Translations under genes and position numbers: made by a program
Origin: Micromonospora fulviviridis
Lineage (GTDB): Bacteria; Actinomycetota; Actinomycetes; Mycobacteriales; Micromonosporaceae
DNA length: 64,000 nucleotides
Direction of reading: 5' to 3'
NCBI RefSeq assembly: GCF_014648395.1
Contig: NZ_BMRA01000007.1
Location: forward strand, 269,195 to 333,194
Notes under the pieces: generated by a model
Told to the model about the DNA's origin: nothing
The model's input: only the letters and a program-made list of their open reading frames with translations
Databases searched by the model: none
Part shown: one piece after another, positions 8,173 through 16,575 of the stretch
How the letters are laid out: each line of letters starts with the position of its first letter
Position numbering within the stretch: position 1 is the stretch's first letter

Positions 8173-9381
8173 GTGCTTTCGGAATCCTCAGCAGCGGTGG
8201 TGACGGCGACCCTGCCCGCCGTGCAGGCACACGGCGAGGCGATCACCGGCCGGTTCTACCAGCGCATGTTCGCCGCCCACCCGGAGCTTCTGAACATCTT
8301 CAACCGGAGCAACCAGGCCACCGGCACGCAGAAGGCGGCGCTTGCCGGCGCCGTGGTCGCGTACGCCGAGCACCTGACCGGGGGCAGCACGGTGCCGTGG
8401 GGGCCGATTCTGGACCGGATCGCGCACAAGCACGTCTCCCTGGGGATCACCGCCACCCAGTACACGATCGTCGGCCGGCACCTGATGGCCGCGGTGGCCG
8501 AGGTGCTCGGCGAGGCGATCACCCCCGAGGTCGCGGCGGCCTGGGACGAGGTGTACTGGCTGCTGGCCTGCGAGCTGGTCGCCCGGGAGGCGCGCCTCTA
8601 CACCGAGGCCGGGGTGCCGGAGAACGGGTCGGTGTGGCGCGACTGGCGGGTCACGGACAAGACGGCGGAGACCCCCGACGTGGTGTCGTTCACCCTGGTC
8701 CCCGCCGACGGCGGTCCGGTGCCCGGCTTCACCGCCGGTCAGTACACCTCCGTCGCCGTCGACCTGGACGGCGGTCGTGGCCAGCAGATCCGGCAGTACA
8801 GCCTCTCCGGCCGGCCCGGCGCCGACCACTGGCGGATCACCGTGAAGCGGGTACGCGGCACCGGCGGCGCGCCCGACGGCATGGTCTCCGGTTTTCTGCA
8901 CGAGCGGGTGGCCGTCGGCGAAACGCTCCGGCTCAGCCCGCCGTTCGGCGAGGTCAGCGCCCTCGGCGGCGGAGAGCCGCTGCTGCTGGTCAGCGCCGGC
9001 ATCGGGCTGACCCCGGCCATGTCGGCGCTGGCGCACCTGGCCTCCACCGAGCCCGAGCGGCCGGTGACGTTGGTGCACGCCGACAGGAGCGGCGCCGCGC
9101 ACGCGCTGCGCCACGAACTGCCCGCGCTCCAGGAGCGGCTGCCGAACCTGTCGGTGCGCCTCTGGTACGAGGACGCCGCCGGCGCCGAACTGGCCGGGAT
9201 CAAGGCGGAGATCGCCGAGGGGCTCGTCGACCCGGCGCTGGTCCCGCTCGCCCCCGACGCGTACGTGCACCTGTGCGGGCCGGTGCCCTTCATGACCCTG
9301 GTCCGGGGCGGCCTGCTGCGCCGTGGCGTGCCGGCCGAGCGGATCGCGTACGAGGTGTTCGGTCCGGGCATGCTGCGCTGA
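8173..9381 (+). CDS. hmp: Flavohemoglobin, NO dioxygenase
   Basis: A 402-aa flavohemoglobin that oxidises nitric oxide to nitrate using O2 and NAD(P)H. The N-terminal globin domain (1-140) has distal Tyr29 and Gln53 and proximal heme ligand His87 in HKHVS. The FAD domain carries RQYSLSG, and the NAD domain carries GIGLTPAMSAL and HLCGPVPFM, ending in the typical FGPGML. Length equals the family norm. GTG start with AAGGAG 5 nt upstream. The divergent nsrR and the palindrome at 8111-8133 indicate NO-responsive control. A strong hairpin follows the gene. Confidence 0.96.
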   Translation: MLSESSAAVVTATLPAVQAHGEAITGRFYQRMFAAHPELLNIFNRSNQATGTQKAALAGAVVAYAEHLTGGSTVPWGPILDRIAHKHVSLGITATQYTIVGRHLMAAVAEVLGEAITPEVAAAWDEVYWLLACELVAREARLYTEAGVPENGSVWRDWRVTDKTAETPDVVSFTLVPADGGPVPGFTAGQYTSVAVDLDGGRGQQIRQYSLSGRPGADHWRITVKRVRGTGGAPDGMVSGFLHERVAVGETLRLSPPFGEVSALGGGEPLLLVSAGIGLTPAMSALAHLASTEPERPVTLVHADRSGAAHALRHELPALQERLPNLSVRLWYEDAAGAELAGIKAEIAEGLVDPALVPLAPDAYVHLCGPVPFMTLVRGGLLRRGVPAERIAYEVFGPGMLR

Positions 9382-9402
9382 GGCTCGTCGACCGCGGCGA
9401 CC

Positions 9403-9437
9403 GGGGCCGGTGTCGGGCAGCGCCCGACACCGGCCCC
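9403..9437 (+). terminator. Terminator hairpin after hmp
   Basis: A perfect 16-bp stem (9403-9418 with 9422-9437) with a 3-nt loop, 22 nt after the hmp stop codon. No T-tract follows. Confidence 0.8.
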
Positions 9438-9892
9438 GCGCCATCCCGGAGAGCCCGTCCTGGTCCGACCCGCCACCCGGCTCGCACGACGACCGGCCCC
9501 ACCACACGCCAACTGTGGCCACGCTCCGTAAGGACTGCCCCCACCTCGGCACCCCTGCCAGACTCGCTTTGCTCTGCAGCCCCATACGCATCGATCACGG
9601 AGGGTTGCCGCTGCGTATAGGGCTGCAGAGCAAAGGCGGCAGGGAGGTGGTGGGGCGGGGGGAGCCACGACGCGGGTTTTCGCTGCTCAGCCAGCGGCTG
9701 CTGGCGGTCACCCCGGATGCGGCCAACAGCAGAGCCATCACGCTTCGTAACCGCGGTCGTCGGAGGCGGCAGTCACTCAGGGTCGCGGGACCCGGCCCCG
9801 GGGGGCGGCATCGGGACATCCGGCGTGCCGCAGGCCAGCCCTCGCGTGTGGTCGGTGCGGGGGCGTTGCTGACGGCGGGGCTGCGTGCCCGG
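9438..9892. other. Gene-free intergenic region with a palindromic repeat
   Basis: About 455 nt between the hmp terminator and the end of the ywiC-like gene. No convincing coding sequence: reading frames here lack codon bias, start signals and recognisable motifs. Its one clear structure is the long palindrome at 9567-9635. The flanks may be part of a dispersed intergenic element; this is inference. Confidence 0.6.
9567..9635. repeat. 24-bp near-perfect inverted repeat
   Basis: Arms 9567-9590 and 9612-9635 pair over 24 positions with a single C/T difference (a G-U pair as RNA), around a 21-nt loop. The arms are only moderately GC-rich (CTTTGCTCTGCAGCCC and its complement), unlike the surrounding DNA. 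It is far from both neighbouring genes, so it is not a simple terminator. It could be a dispersed palindromic repeat or a structured RNA. Confidence 0.75.
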
Positions 9893-10732
9893 TCAGGCCC
9901 AGCGGGTGACCACCGCGGCGAGGACCAGCAGGGTGCCGACCATCTCGATCAGTCCGACCCGCACCGGGGTGAGCCGCCGGCCGGGCAGCACCCCCGCCCG
10001 GAGCAGCAACAGCGCGAAGACCGCCGCCAGCGCCGGCCCCCATCCGGCGGCCACCGCCACCACGAGCGCCACCAGGTGGTACGCCAGCGAGGCCCACCGG
10101 TACCGGGCGCTCCCGCGCTCCCGGATCATCGTCTTGACGTAGAGCACCGTGCCGACCAGGTACGTGCCGACCGCCGCCGCCACCCCGACCATGTCGGCCG
10201 GCGGGACCTCGGCCACGGTGGCCACCAGGAACACCATGAGCAGGCTCTGCGCCACCGAGGCGAGGTCGTTGAGCAGGGCCCGTTCGCGGCGACGCCGGGC
10301 GTGGCCGACGTTGACCGCGAGCAGCACGGCGTAGAGCGGGACGTAGCCGAGGACGGCGGGGCGGGCGAGCAGCACCGGCGCCCCGAGCAGCGCGGTCGCC
10401 CCGCCGTAGACCAGTAGTTGCGGGCGTACCCGGTCGGTGCGGCCGGTCTTCACCGCGAGCAGGGCGTAGTACGAGAACAGGTAACCGGCGAGCCCGACGC
10501 CGAGCACGGGCAGGTGCGGCCAGCGTGGACCGGTCACGCCGACCGCCGCGAGGTACGGCAGGAGCAGCATCGCCCAGGCACCGTGCTGCGGCGGCAGCCA
10601 GCGGTGCCGCCGGCCGGCCGACCGGGCCGCACGGTCAGCCGACCGGAAGCGGGATCGGCGGCGGGCTGACGGGAGGCGGGGTCGGCGGCGGGCGCGGTGC
10701 CCCGTGGAGCGCAACGGCCGGACGGCGCTCAT
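9893..10732 (-). CDS. YwiC-like integral membrane protein
   Basis: A 279-aa polytopic membrane protein. After a basic N-terminus of about 40 residues comes the signature RWLPPQHGAWAMLLLPYL that defines YwiC-like proteins, then seven to eight hydrophobic segments separated by short arginine-rich loops (TGRTDRVRPQ, ARRRRERA). The family's function is not established; some members sit near nitrate/anaerobic genes. The start is the ATG at 10732-10730, overlapping the upstream cupin stop by 4 nt (ATGA). A longer reading frame upstream is the cupin shadow. Confidence 0.8.
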   Translation of the reverse strand: MSAVRPLRSTGHRARRRPRLPSARRRSRFRSADRAARSAGRRHRWLPPQHGAWAMLLLPYLAAVGVTGPRWPHLPVLGVGLAGYLFSYYALLAVKTGRTDRVRPQLLVYGGATALLGAPVLLARPAVLGYVPLYAVLLAVNVGHARRRRERALLNDLASVAQSLLMVFLVATVAEVPPADMVGVAAAVGTYLVGTVLYVKTMIRERGSARYRWASLAYHLVALVVAVAAGWGPALAAVFALLLLRAGVLPGRRLTPVRVGLIEMVGTLLVLAAVVTRWA

Positions 10733-11058
10733 CCGCGGGCGACCGTGAGCAGCACCACCGCGTCCTCGTCGGCGTGCAGCGAGTGGTGGGCGTCCGGGAT
10801 CACCAGCAGGTCTCCCGCCGAGCCCGGCCAGGAGCGGTCGTCGGCGACCAGGCGGACCCGTCCGCGCAGCACCTGGAGCGTCGCGTCGCCGGGGCTGGCG
10901 TGCTCCGCAAGGGCGTGGCCGGCGACCAGCGCGACCAGCGTCTGGCGCAGCCGGGTGGTCGGACCGCCGTGCAGGGTTCGGGCGCTGCGCCCGCTGTCGG
11001 TGGCCCGGGCCAGGGTGAGCTGCTCCTCGGCGAGCACGGACAGTGCGAACGGGGACAC
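10729..11058 (-). CDS. Small cupin-domain protein
   Basis: A 109-aa single-domain cupin. The motif-1 region is AEHASPGDATLQVLRGRVRL (His in the metal position, one Gly-rich turn) and motif 2 is GDLLVIPDAHHSLHADED. Such small cupins are usually metal- or ligand-binding barrels, often called LuxR- or polyketide-associated cupins; the ligand is unknown here. GTG start with GGGAGGTG about 9 nt upstream. It is translationally coupled to the YwiC-like gene and divergent from the carbamoyltransferase. Confidence 0.75.
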   Translation of the reverse strand: MSPFALSVLAEEQLTLARATDSGRSARTLHGGPTTRLRQTLVALVAGHALAEHASPGDATLQVLRGRVRLVADDRSWPGSAGDLLVIPDAHHSLHADEDAVVLLTVARG

Positions 11059-11227
11059 GGTACAAACACCTCCCGGTCGGATCGTTGCGGGTGCGGGGGG
11101 CGCTGGAGCCCACTGCGCCGCTTTGCCCAGCTTCGCCGCTTCTCACCGCCCCGACCAGGGGCTTTGGTCCCGAATTGGAAACTCCACAACGGAGATTCGA
11201 CCTCTCCGAGAAGTCGATGATCTACAG

Positions 11228-11251
11228 GTTAGGTAGTGGTCGCCAGGGTAC
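11228..11251 (+). promoter_or_regulatory. Possible SigB-like promoter of the glycan cluster
   Basis: GTTA at 11228-11231, a 14-nt gap and GGGTAC at 11246-11251 resemble the actinomycete stress-sigma pattern GTTT-N14/15-GGGTAC. It ends 9 nt before the first ATG of the ten-gene run and would give an almost leaderless mRNA. The weak -35 keeps confidence low. Confidence 0.35.
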
Positions 11252-11260
11252 GGACCACCC

Positions 11261-12913
11261 ATGCGCGTCCTTGGAATCAACGCGATCTTCCACGACCCCG
11301 CGGCCGCCCTGGTGGTCGACGGCCGGGTGGTGGCCGCCGCCGAAGAGGAGCGGTTCAGCCGCCGCAAGCACGGCAAGCGGCCGGTCCCCTTCTCCGCCTG
11401 GGAGCTGCCCGAGCTGTCCGCCGCGTGGTGCCTGGCCAGCGCCGGGATCGACGTGGACGGCCTCGACGCGGTCGCGTACTCCTTCGACCCCGGCCTCTGC
11501 CGCGACTCGGCTGAGCTGGGCCTCAGCGACCCCTGGGACTGGCTGCGGGTCGACTACGCCCGGCGGGCCCCGCAGTTCCTGGCCGCCGCCCTGCCCGGGC
11601 TCGACCCGGAGAAGGTGCGGTTCGTGCCGCACCACGTCGCGCACGCGGCCTCCGCCGGCCTGGCCGCCCCGCCGGCCGGCGACGACACCGCGGTGCTGGT
11701 GCTCGACGGCCGCGGCGAGGTGGCCAGCCACCTGGCCGGCGTCTACCGCGACGGCCGGCTGTCGCCGCTGCACTCCCAGCAGCTGCCCCACTCGCTCGGC
11801 CTGCTCTACGAGGACCTCACCCGGCACCTGGGCTTCCTGCACTCCAGCGACGAGTACAAGGTGATGGCGCTGGCCTCCTACGGGCAGCCCCGGCACCTGG
11901 GCCTGCTCCGCGACCTGGTCCGGGTCACCGACGACGGCGGCTTCCAGGTCGAGCGGATCGACTGGACGAGCATGGCCAAGGCGGTCGCCGCCGGCGGCGA
12001 GCTGGCCGAGGAGCACGCCGACCTGGCGTCCAGCGTGCAGGCGCGGCTCGAGGAGGTCGTCCTGGACCTGTCCCGCTGGCTGTACGACGCCTCCGGCGGC
12101 GCCACCACCCTGGCCATGGCCGGCGGGGTGGCGTTGAACTGCGTGGCCAACGCCCGGCTCGCGGCCGAGGGGCCGTACCGGGACATCTGGGTGCAGCCGG
12201 CGGCCGGCGACGCGGGCACCGCGCTCGGCGCCGCGCTGCACGTGGCCGGCGAGCTGGGCGACCGGTCCGTCCCGATGGCCGGCGCCGACCTGGGCCGGGG
12301 CTGGTCGGACGAGGAGCTGGAGGCGGAGCTGCGCCGGGCGGCGCTGCCGTACACCCGGCCGGCGTCGATCGCCGCCGAGGCGGCCCGGGTGCTCGCCGAC
12401 AACGGGATCGTCGCCTGGTACCAGGGGCGCAGCGAGTACGGCCCGCGGGCGCTCGGCCACCGGTCCCTGCTGGCCCACCCCGGCGACCCGGACACCACCC
12501 GCCGGATGAACGACGTCAAGGGCCGCGAGCAGTTCCGGCCGATCGCCCCGATGGTCCGCGCGGAACGCTTCGCGGAGCTGTTCGACGGGGTGTACCCCAG
12601 CCCGTACATGCTCTTCGTGCACCGGGTGAAGCCGGAGTGGCGGGACCGGATCCCGGCGGTCACCCACGTCGACGGGACCGCCCGGGTGCAGACCGTGCAC
12701 CCGGAGACCGAACCGGTGGTGGCCGAGCTGCTGGCCGAGTTCGAGCGGCGCACCGGGCTGCCGGTGGTGGTGAACACCTCGCTGAACACCGCCGGGCGGC
12801 CCATGGTGGACACCCCGCGCGAGGCCATGGAGCTGTTCGGCTCCGCCCCGGTGGACCTGCTCGCCCTCGGCCCGTTCGCGGTGCACCGCCGCGCGTTGGG
12901 CGGCGCCCGATGA
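11261..12913 (+). CDS. NodU/CmcH-family carbamoyltransferase
   Basis: A 550-aa O-carbamoyltransferase that moves a carbamoyl group from carbamoyl phosphate, through carbamoyl-adenylate, onto a hydroxyl of a sugar or small molecule. The N-terminal ASKHA/Kae1-like domain opens with GINAIFHDPAAAL and has the metal/phosphate motif HHVAHAA at 124-130; AGGVALNCVAN and WYQGRSEYGPRALGHRS mark the C-terminal YrdC-like part. Length is normal for the family. It opens the glycan cluster; the stop overlaps the GT2 start by 4 nt (ATGA). The likely target is a sugar built by the cluster (inference). Confidence 0.9.
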   Translation: MRVLGINAIFHDPAAALVVDGRVVAAAEEERFSRRKHGKRPVPFSAWELPELSAAWCLASAGIDVDGLDAVAYSFDPGLCRDSAELGLSDPWDWLRVDYARRAPQFLAAALPGLDPEKVRFVPHHVAHAASAGLAAPPAGDDTAVLVLDGRGEVASHLAGVYRDGRLSPLHSQQLPHSLGLLYEDLTRHLGFLHSSDEYKVMALASYGQPRHLGLLRDLVRVTDDGGFQVERIDWTSMAKAVAAGGELAEEHADLASSVQARLEEVVLDLSRWLYDASGGATTLAMAGGVALNCVANARLAAEGPYRDIWVQPAAGDAGTALGAALHVAGELGDRSVPMAGADLGRGWSDEELEAELRRAALPYTRPASIAAEAARVLADNGIVAWYQGRSEYGPRALGHRSLLAHPGDPDTTRRMNDVKGREQFRPIAPMVRAERFAELFDGVYPSPYMLFVHRVKPEWRDRIPAVTHVDGTARVQTVHPETEPVVAELLAEFERRTGLPVVVNTSLNTAGRPMVDTPREAMELFGSAPVDLLALGPFAVHRRALGGAR

Positions 12914-13950
12914 TCAGCGTGGTGGTGCCCACGCTGGGGCGGCCCAGCCTGGCCACCCTGCTCGACGCCCTGACCGGCCAGCTCGACGAGCTGCCCGGGG
13001 CCGAGCTGCTGCTGGTCGACGACCGGCGCGACGACACCGGCGAGCTGGCCGTGCCGGGGGCGCTCGCGGCGTACACGAAGGTGCTGACCGGGCGCGGCGC
13101 GGGCCCGGCGGCGGCCCGCAACCTGGGCTGGCGGGCCGCGCGCGGCGAGTGGGTGGTCTTCCTCGACGACGACGTGGTGCCGGCGCCGGGCTGGGTCCGG
13201 CGGTTGCGCGCCGACCTCGCGGTGCCCGGCGGGACCGGCGGCGTGCAGGGCGTCGTGGACGTACCGCTGCCCGCGCACCGGCGCCCCACGGACTGGGAGC
13301 GCGGCACCGCCGGCCTGGCCGAGGGGAAGTGGATCACCGCGGACATGGCCTACCGCCGGACGGCCCTGGCCGCCGTCGGCGGTTTCGACGAACGCTTCCC
13401 CCGCGCCTACCGGGAGGACGCCGAGCTGGCCCACCGGGTCCGGCGCGCCGGCTGGCACCTGGTTCAGGGCCGGCGCCGGGTCACCCATCCGGTCCGGCCG
13501 GAGGGCCGCTGGGTCAGCCTGCGCACCCAGCGCGGCAACGCCGACGACGCGCTGCTGCGCCGGCTCTACGGCCGCGACTGGCGCGCCGACCTCGACCTGC
13601 CCCCGGGGCGGCGGCCCCGGCACATGGCGGTCACCGCGGCCGGCACCGTGGCTCTGGCCGCCGCGGCGCTGCGCGCCGCTCCCCTGCGCTCTCCCCGCGC
13701 CCGGCGGGCGCTCGACGTGCTCGGCGGCCTGGCCGCGCTCGGCTGGGCGGCCGGCACCGCCGAGTTCACCCGGGCCCGCGTCGCGCCCGGCCCGCGCACC
13801 CCCGACGAGGTCGCCACCATGCTGGTGACCAGCGCGCTCATCCCGCCGCTCGCGGTCGTCCACTGGGTACGCGGCTGGTGGCGCGCCCGCGCCGTCCCCT
13901 CCGGTGCCGTGGTCACGGCGCCGGTCCCGAGGGCGGGACGGGATGTTTAG
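12910..13950 (+). CDS. Family 2 glycosyltransferase
   Basis: A 346-aa inverting glycosyltransferase of the GT-A fold. It opens with ISVVVPTLGRPSLATLL, has the conserved ARNLGWRAA and the metal-binding FLDDDVVP (DxD motif near residue 90), and GGFDERFPRAYREDAELAHRVRRAGW, the usual acceptor-side block. The last 110 residues hold two or three weak hydrophobic segments, so membrane association is possible. ATG start inside the carbamoyltransferase stop (ATGA overlap). Its stop overlaps the upstream start option of the next gene. Donor and acceptor are unknown. Confidence 0.88.
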   Translation: MISVVVPTLGRPSLATLLDALTGQLDELPGAELLLVDDRRDDTGELAVPGALAAYTKVLTGRGAGPAAARNLGWRAARGEWVVFLDDDVVPAPGWVRRLRADLAVPGGTGGVQGVVDVPLPAHRRPTDWERGTAGLAEGKWITADMAYRRTALAAVGGFDERFPRAYREDAELAHRVRRAGWHLVQGRRRVTHPVRPEGRWVSLRTQRGNADDALLRRLYGRDWRADLDLPPGRRPRHMAVTAAGTVALAAAALRAAPLRSPRARRALDVLGGLAALGWAAGTAEFTRARVAPGPRTPDEVATMLVTSALIPPLAVVHWVRGWWRARAVPSGAVVTAPVPRAGRDV

Positions 13951-15556
13951 GTCCTTGTCCCAGGGCAACTTCTCGGCCATGACCCCATCCGGTACCGCCC
14001 TGTACGACGCGGTGCTGCTCGACCGTGACGGCACCCTGGTCGAGGACGTGCCCTACAACGGCGACCCGGAGAAGGTCCGACCGCTGCCCGGCGCCCGCGA
14101 GGCGCTGGACCGGCTGCGCGCGGCCGGGCTCCGGCTGGCCGTGGTGACCAACCAGTCCGGCCTGGCCCGGGGCTACTTCACCGAGCGCCAGATGCACGCG
14201 GTGCACGCCCGGATCGAGGAGCTGCTCGGCCCCTTCGACCACTGGGCGATCTGCCCGCACGACGACACCGACGGCTGCGCCTGCCGCAAGCCGGCCCCGG
14301 GGCTGGTGCACGAGGCCGCCCGGGCGCTCGACACCGCGCCCCGGCGCTGCGTGCTGGTCGGCGACATCGGCCGCGACATGGCCGCCGCGCTCGCCGCCGG
14401 AGCCACCGGCATCCTGGTGCCGACCCCGGTCACCCGCACCGAGGAGGTCGCCGAGGCGCCGGCCGTCGCCCGGGACCTGCCCGGCGCGGTGGCCGAGATC
14501 CTGCGCCGGGACCGGGCGGTACGGCCGGTGGTGCCGCGTACCGGGCGGGCCGGCACGGTCCTGGTGGTGCGCAGCGACTCGGCCGGCGACGTCCTGGTCA
14601 CCGGCCCCGGCATCCGCGCGGTGGCGGCCGGGGCGGAACGGGTGGTGCTGCTCTGCGGGCCACGCGGCCGGGCGGCCGCGGAGCTGCTGCCCGGCGTCGA
14701 CGAGATCATCGAATGGCCGCTGCCCTGGATCGACGGTTCCCCCGAGCCGGTGGACCCCGACGACATGCGCCGGCTCACCGCGCGGCTGGCCGTGGTGGGG
14801 GCCGACGAGGCGGTCGTCTTCACCTCGTTCCACCAGTCGCCGCTCCCCCTCGCCCTGCTGCTGCGGATGGCCGGCGTGCCCCGGATCAGCGCGATCAGCG
14901 ACGACTACCCCGGATCCCTGCTGGACGTCCGGCACCGGGTGCCGGTCGGGGTGCCCGAGCCGGAGCGGGCGCTCTCCCTGGCCGCCGCGGCCGGCTTCGC
15001 CCTGGCCGCCGGCGACGAGCCGGTGCTGCGGCTCCGCGCCGACCTGCCCGCGCCCGCCGTCGACCTGCCCGCCGGCGACTACCTGGTGGTGCACCCCGGC
15101 GCGTCGGTGCCGGCCCGGGCCTGCCCGCCCGAGCGCTGCGCCGAGATCGTGGCCGCGCTCGCCGCCGACGGGCACCGGGTGCTCGTCACCGGTGGGCCCG
15201 GTGAACGGGAGCTGACCGCCCGGGTCGCCGCCGCCGGCGGCACCGACCTCGGCGGGACGAGCGACCTGGCCGGCCTCGCCCGGATCCTCGCCGGGGCCCG
15301 CTGCCTGGTCGTCGGCAACACCGGGCCGGCCCACCTCGCGGCCGCCCTCGGCACCCCGGTGGTCAGTCTCTTCGCCCCGACCGTCCCGTTCGGCCAGTGG
15401 GCGCCCTACCGGGTGCCGACGGTCCGTCTCGGCGACGCCGGGGCGGCCTGCCGGGACACCCGCGCGGCCCGCTGCCCCGTCCCCGGGCATCCCTGCCTGA
15501 GCGGCGTCGACCCCGCCCAGGTGGTCGCCGCCGTCCGCCGGCTCGCCCCCGGCTGA
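13943..15556 (+). CDS. GmhB-type heptose phosphatase fused to GT9 glycosyltransferase
   Basis: A 537-aa two-domain protein. Residues about 20-195 form a HAD-IIIA phosphatase like GmhB, which removes the 7-phosphate from heptose-1,7-bisphosphate: DRDG (Asp27, Asp29), VVTNQSGLARGYF, and the GmhB zinc site Cys104-x-His106...Cys112-x-Cys114. Residues about 210-535 form a family 9 (heptosyltransferase-like) GT-B enzyme, with RSDSAGDVLVTGP, VVHPGAS and GNTGPAHLAAALGTPVVSLF. The start is uncertain: ATG at 13943 overlaps the GT2 stop by 8 nt; ATG at 13979 starts closer to the HAD fold but lacks a ribosome site. A one-polypeptide fusion of late heptose synthesis and transfer is unusual. Confidence 0.88.
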   Translation: MFRSLSQGNFSAMTPSGTALYDAVLLDRDGTLVEDVPYNGDPEKVRPLPGAREALDRLRAAGLRLAVVTNQSGLARGYFTERQMHAVHARIEELLGPFDHWAICPHDDTDGCACRKPAPGLVHEAARALDTAPRRCVLVGDIGRDMAAALAAGATGILVPTPVTRTEEVAEAPAVARDLPGAVAEILRRDRAVRPVVPRTGRAGTVLVVRSDSAGDVLVTGPGIRAVAAGAERVVLLCGPRGRAAAELLPGVDEIIEWPLPWIDGSPEPVDPDDMRRLTARLAVVGADEAVVFTSFHQSPLPLALLLRMAGVPRISAISDDYPGSLLDVRHRVPVGVPEPERALSLAAAAGFALAAGDEPVLRLRADLPAPAVDLPAGDYLVVHPGASVPARACPPERCAEIVAALAADGHRVLVTGGPGERELTARVAAAGGTDLGGTSDLAGLARILAGARCLVVGNTGPAHLAAALGTPVVSLFAPTVPFGQWAPYRVPTVRLGDAGAACRDTRAARCPVPGHPCLSGVDPAQVVAAVRRLAPG

Positions 15557-15600
15557 ATCCACCCGAACCCCGCCCCGCCCCGCCGCCGACGAGGAGAGAG

Positions 15601-16575
15601 ATGAACGTTCTGCTCTGGCACGTGCACGGCTCCTGGACCACGTCGTTCGTCCACGGGAGACACCGGTACCTGGTGCCGGTCACGCCCGACCGCGGCCCGT
15701 ACGGGCTGGGCCGGGCGCGCACCTACGCCTGGCCGGAGAACGCCGTCGAGGTGACCCCGGAGGAGCTCGGACGGACCGAGGTCGACCTGGTCGTCCTGCA
15801 ACGGCCCGAGGAGCTGGAGCTGGCCGAGCGGTGGCTGGGCCGCCGGCCCGGCCGGGACCTGCCGGCGATCTACGTCGAGCACAACACCCCGAAGGGCGAC
15901 GTGCCGGACACCCGCCACCCGATGGCCGACCGGGACGACCTGCTGCTCACCCACGTCACCCACTTCAACGAGCTGTTCTGGGACAACGGCGGCACCCGCA
16001 CCGCAGTCGTCGAACACGGCATCGTGCCGCCGAAGGTGGAGTGGACCGGCGAGCTGGACCGGCTCGCCGTGGTCACCAACGAGCCGGTACGCCGCTGGCG
16101 GGTCACCGGCACCGACCTGATGCCGCGCTTCGCCGCGGTCGCCCCGCTGGACGTCTTCGGCATGGGGGTGGCCGGGCTGCCCGAGCGGCTCGGGCTGCCG
16201 GCGGATCGGCTGGCCACGCACGACGACCTGCCGCAGGAGCGGATGCACGCCGAGGTGGCCCGGCGGCGGGCGTACCTGCACCTGTGCCGCTGGACGTCGC
16301 TCGGGCTGAGCCTGATCGAGGCGATGACCATCGGCATGCCGGTGGTCGCGCTGGCCACCACCGAGGCCGTGGACGCCGTGCCGCCCGACGCGGGGGTGCT
16401 GTCCACCCGCGTGGACACCCTCATCGAGGCGGCCCGCTGGCTCGCCGAGGACCGCGACGCGGCGTACCGGCTGGGGGCGCGGGCACGCGAGGTGACGAAG
16501 GAACGCTTCGGGCTCGACCGGTTCCTCGCCGACTGGGACCGGCTCATGGAGGAGGAGACATGCGCATCGCGATGA
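15601..16575 (+). CDS. Glycosyltransferase, GT4-like
   Basis: A 324-aa GT-B-type glycosyltransferase with a short, divergent N-terminal half (MNVLLWHVHGSWTTSFV) and a recognisable C-terminal sugar-nucleotide domain: RRAYLHLCRWTSLGLSLIEAMTIGMPVVALATTE, the E-x7-E-like region of GT4 enzymes. The start is the ATG at 15601 behind GAGGAGAGAG; longer upstream reading is the shadow of the GT9 domain. It is separated from the previous gene by 44 nt, the longest gap in the run, and overlaps the next start by 16 nt. The donor is unknown. Confidence 0.85.
   Translation: MNVLLWHVHGSWTTSFVHGRHRYLVPVTPDRGPYGLGRARTYAWPENAVEVTPEELGRTEVDLVVLQRPEELELAERWLGRRPGRDLPAIYVEHNTPKGDVPDTRHPMADRDDLLLTHVTHFNELFWDNGGTRTAVVEHGIVPPKVEWTGELDRLAVVTNEPVRRWRVTGTDLMPRFAAVAPLDVFGMGVAGLPERLGLPADRLATHDDLPQERMHAEVARRRAYLHLCRWTSLGLSLIEAMTIGMPVVALATTEAVDAVPPDAGVLSTRVDTLIEAARWLAEDRDAAYRLGARAREVTKERFGLDRFLADWDRLMEEETCASR

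Noticed and set aside
11222..12886. Long minus-strand ORF opposite the carbamoyltransferase, and similar ones at 18061-20019, 34570-37914 and 38781-41966.
   Set aside because: These open frames follow from high third-position GC in real genes. They lack recognisable domains, ribosome sites and homologous composition.
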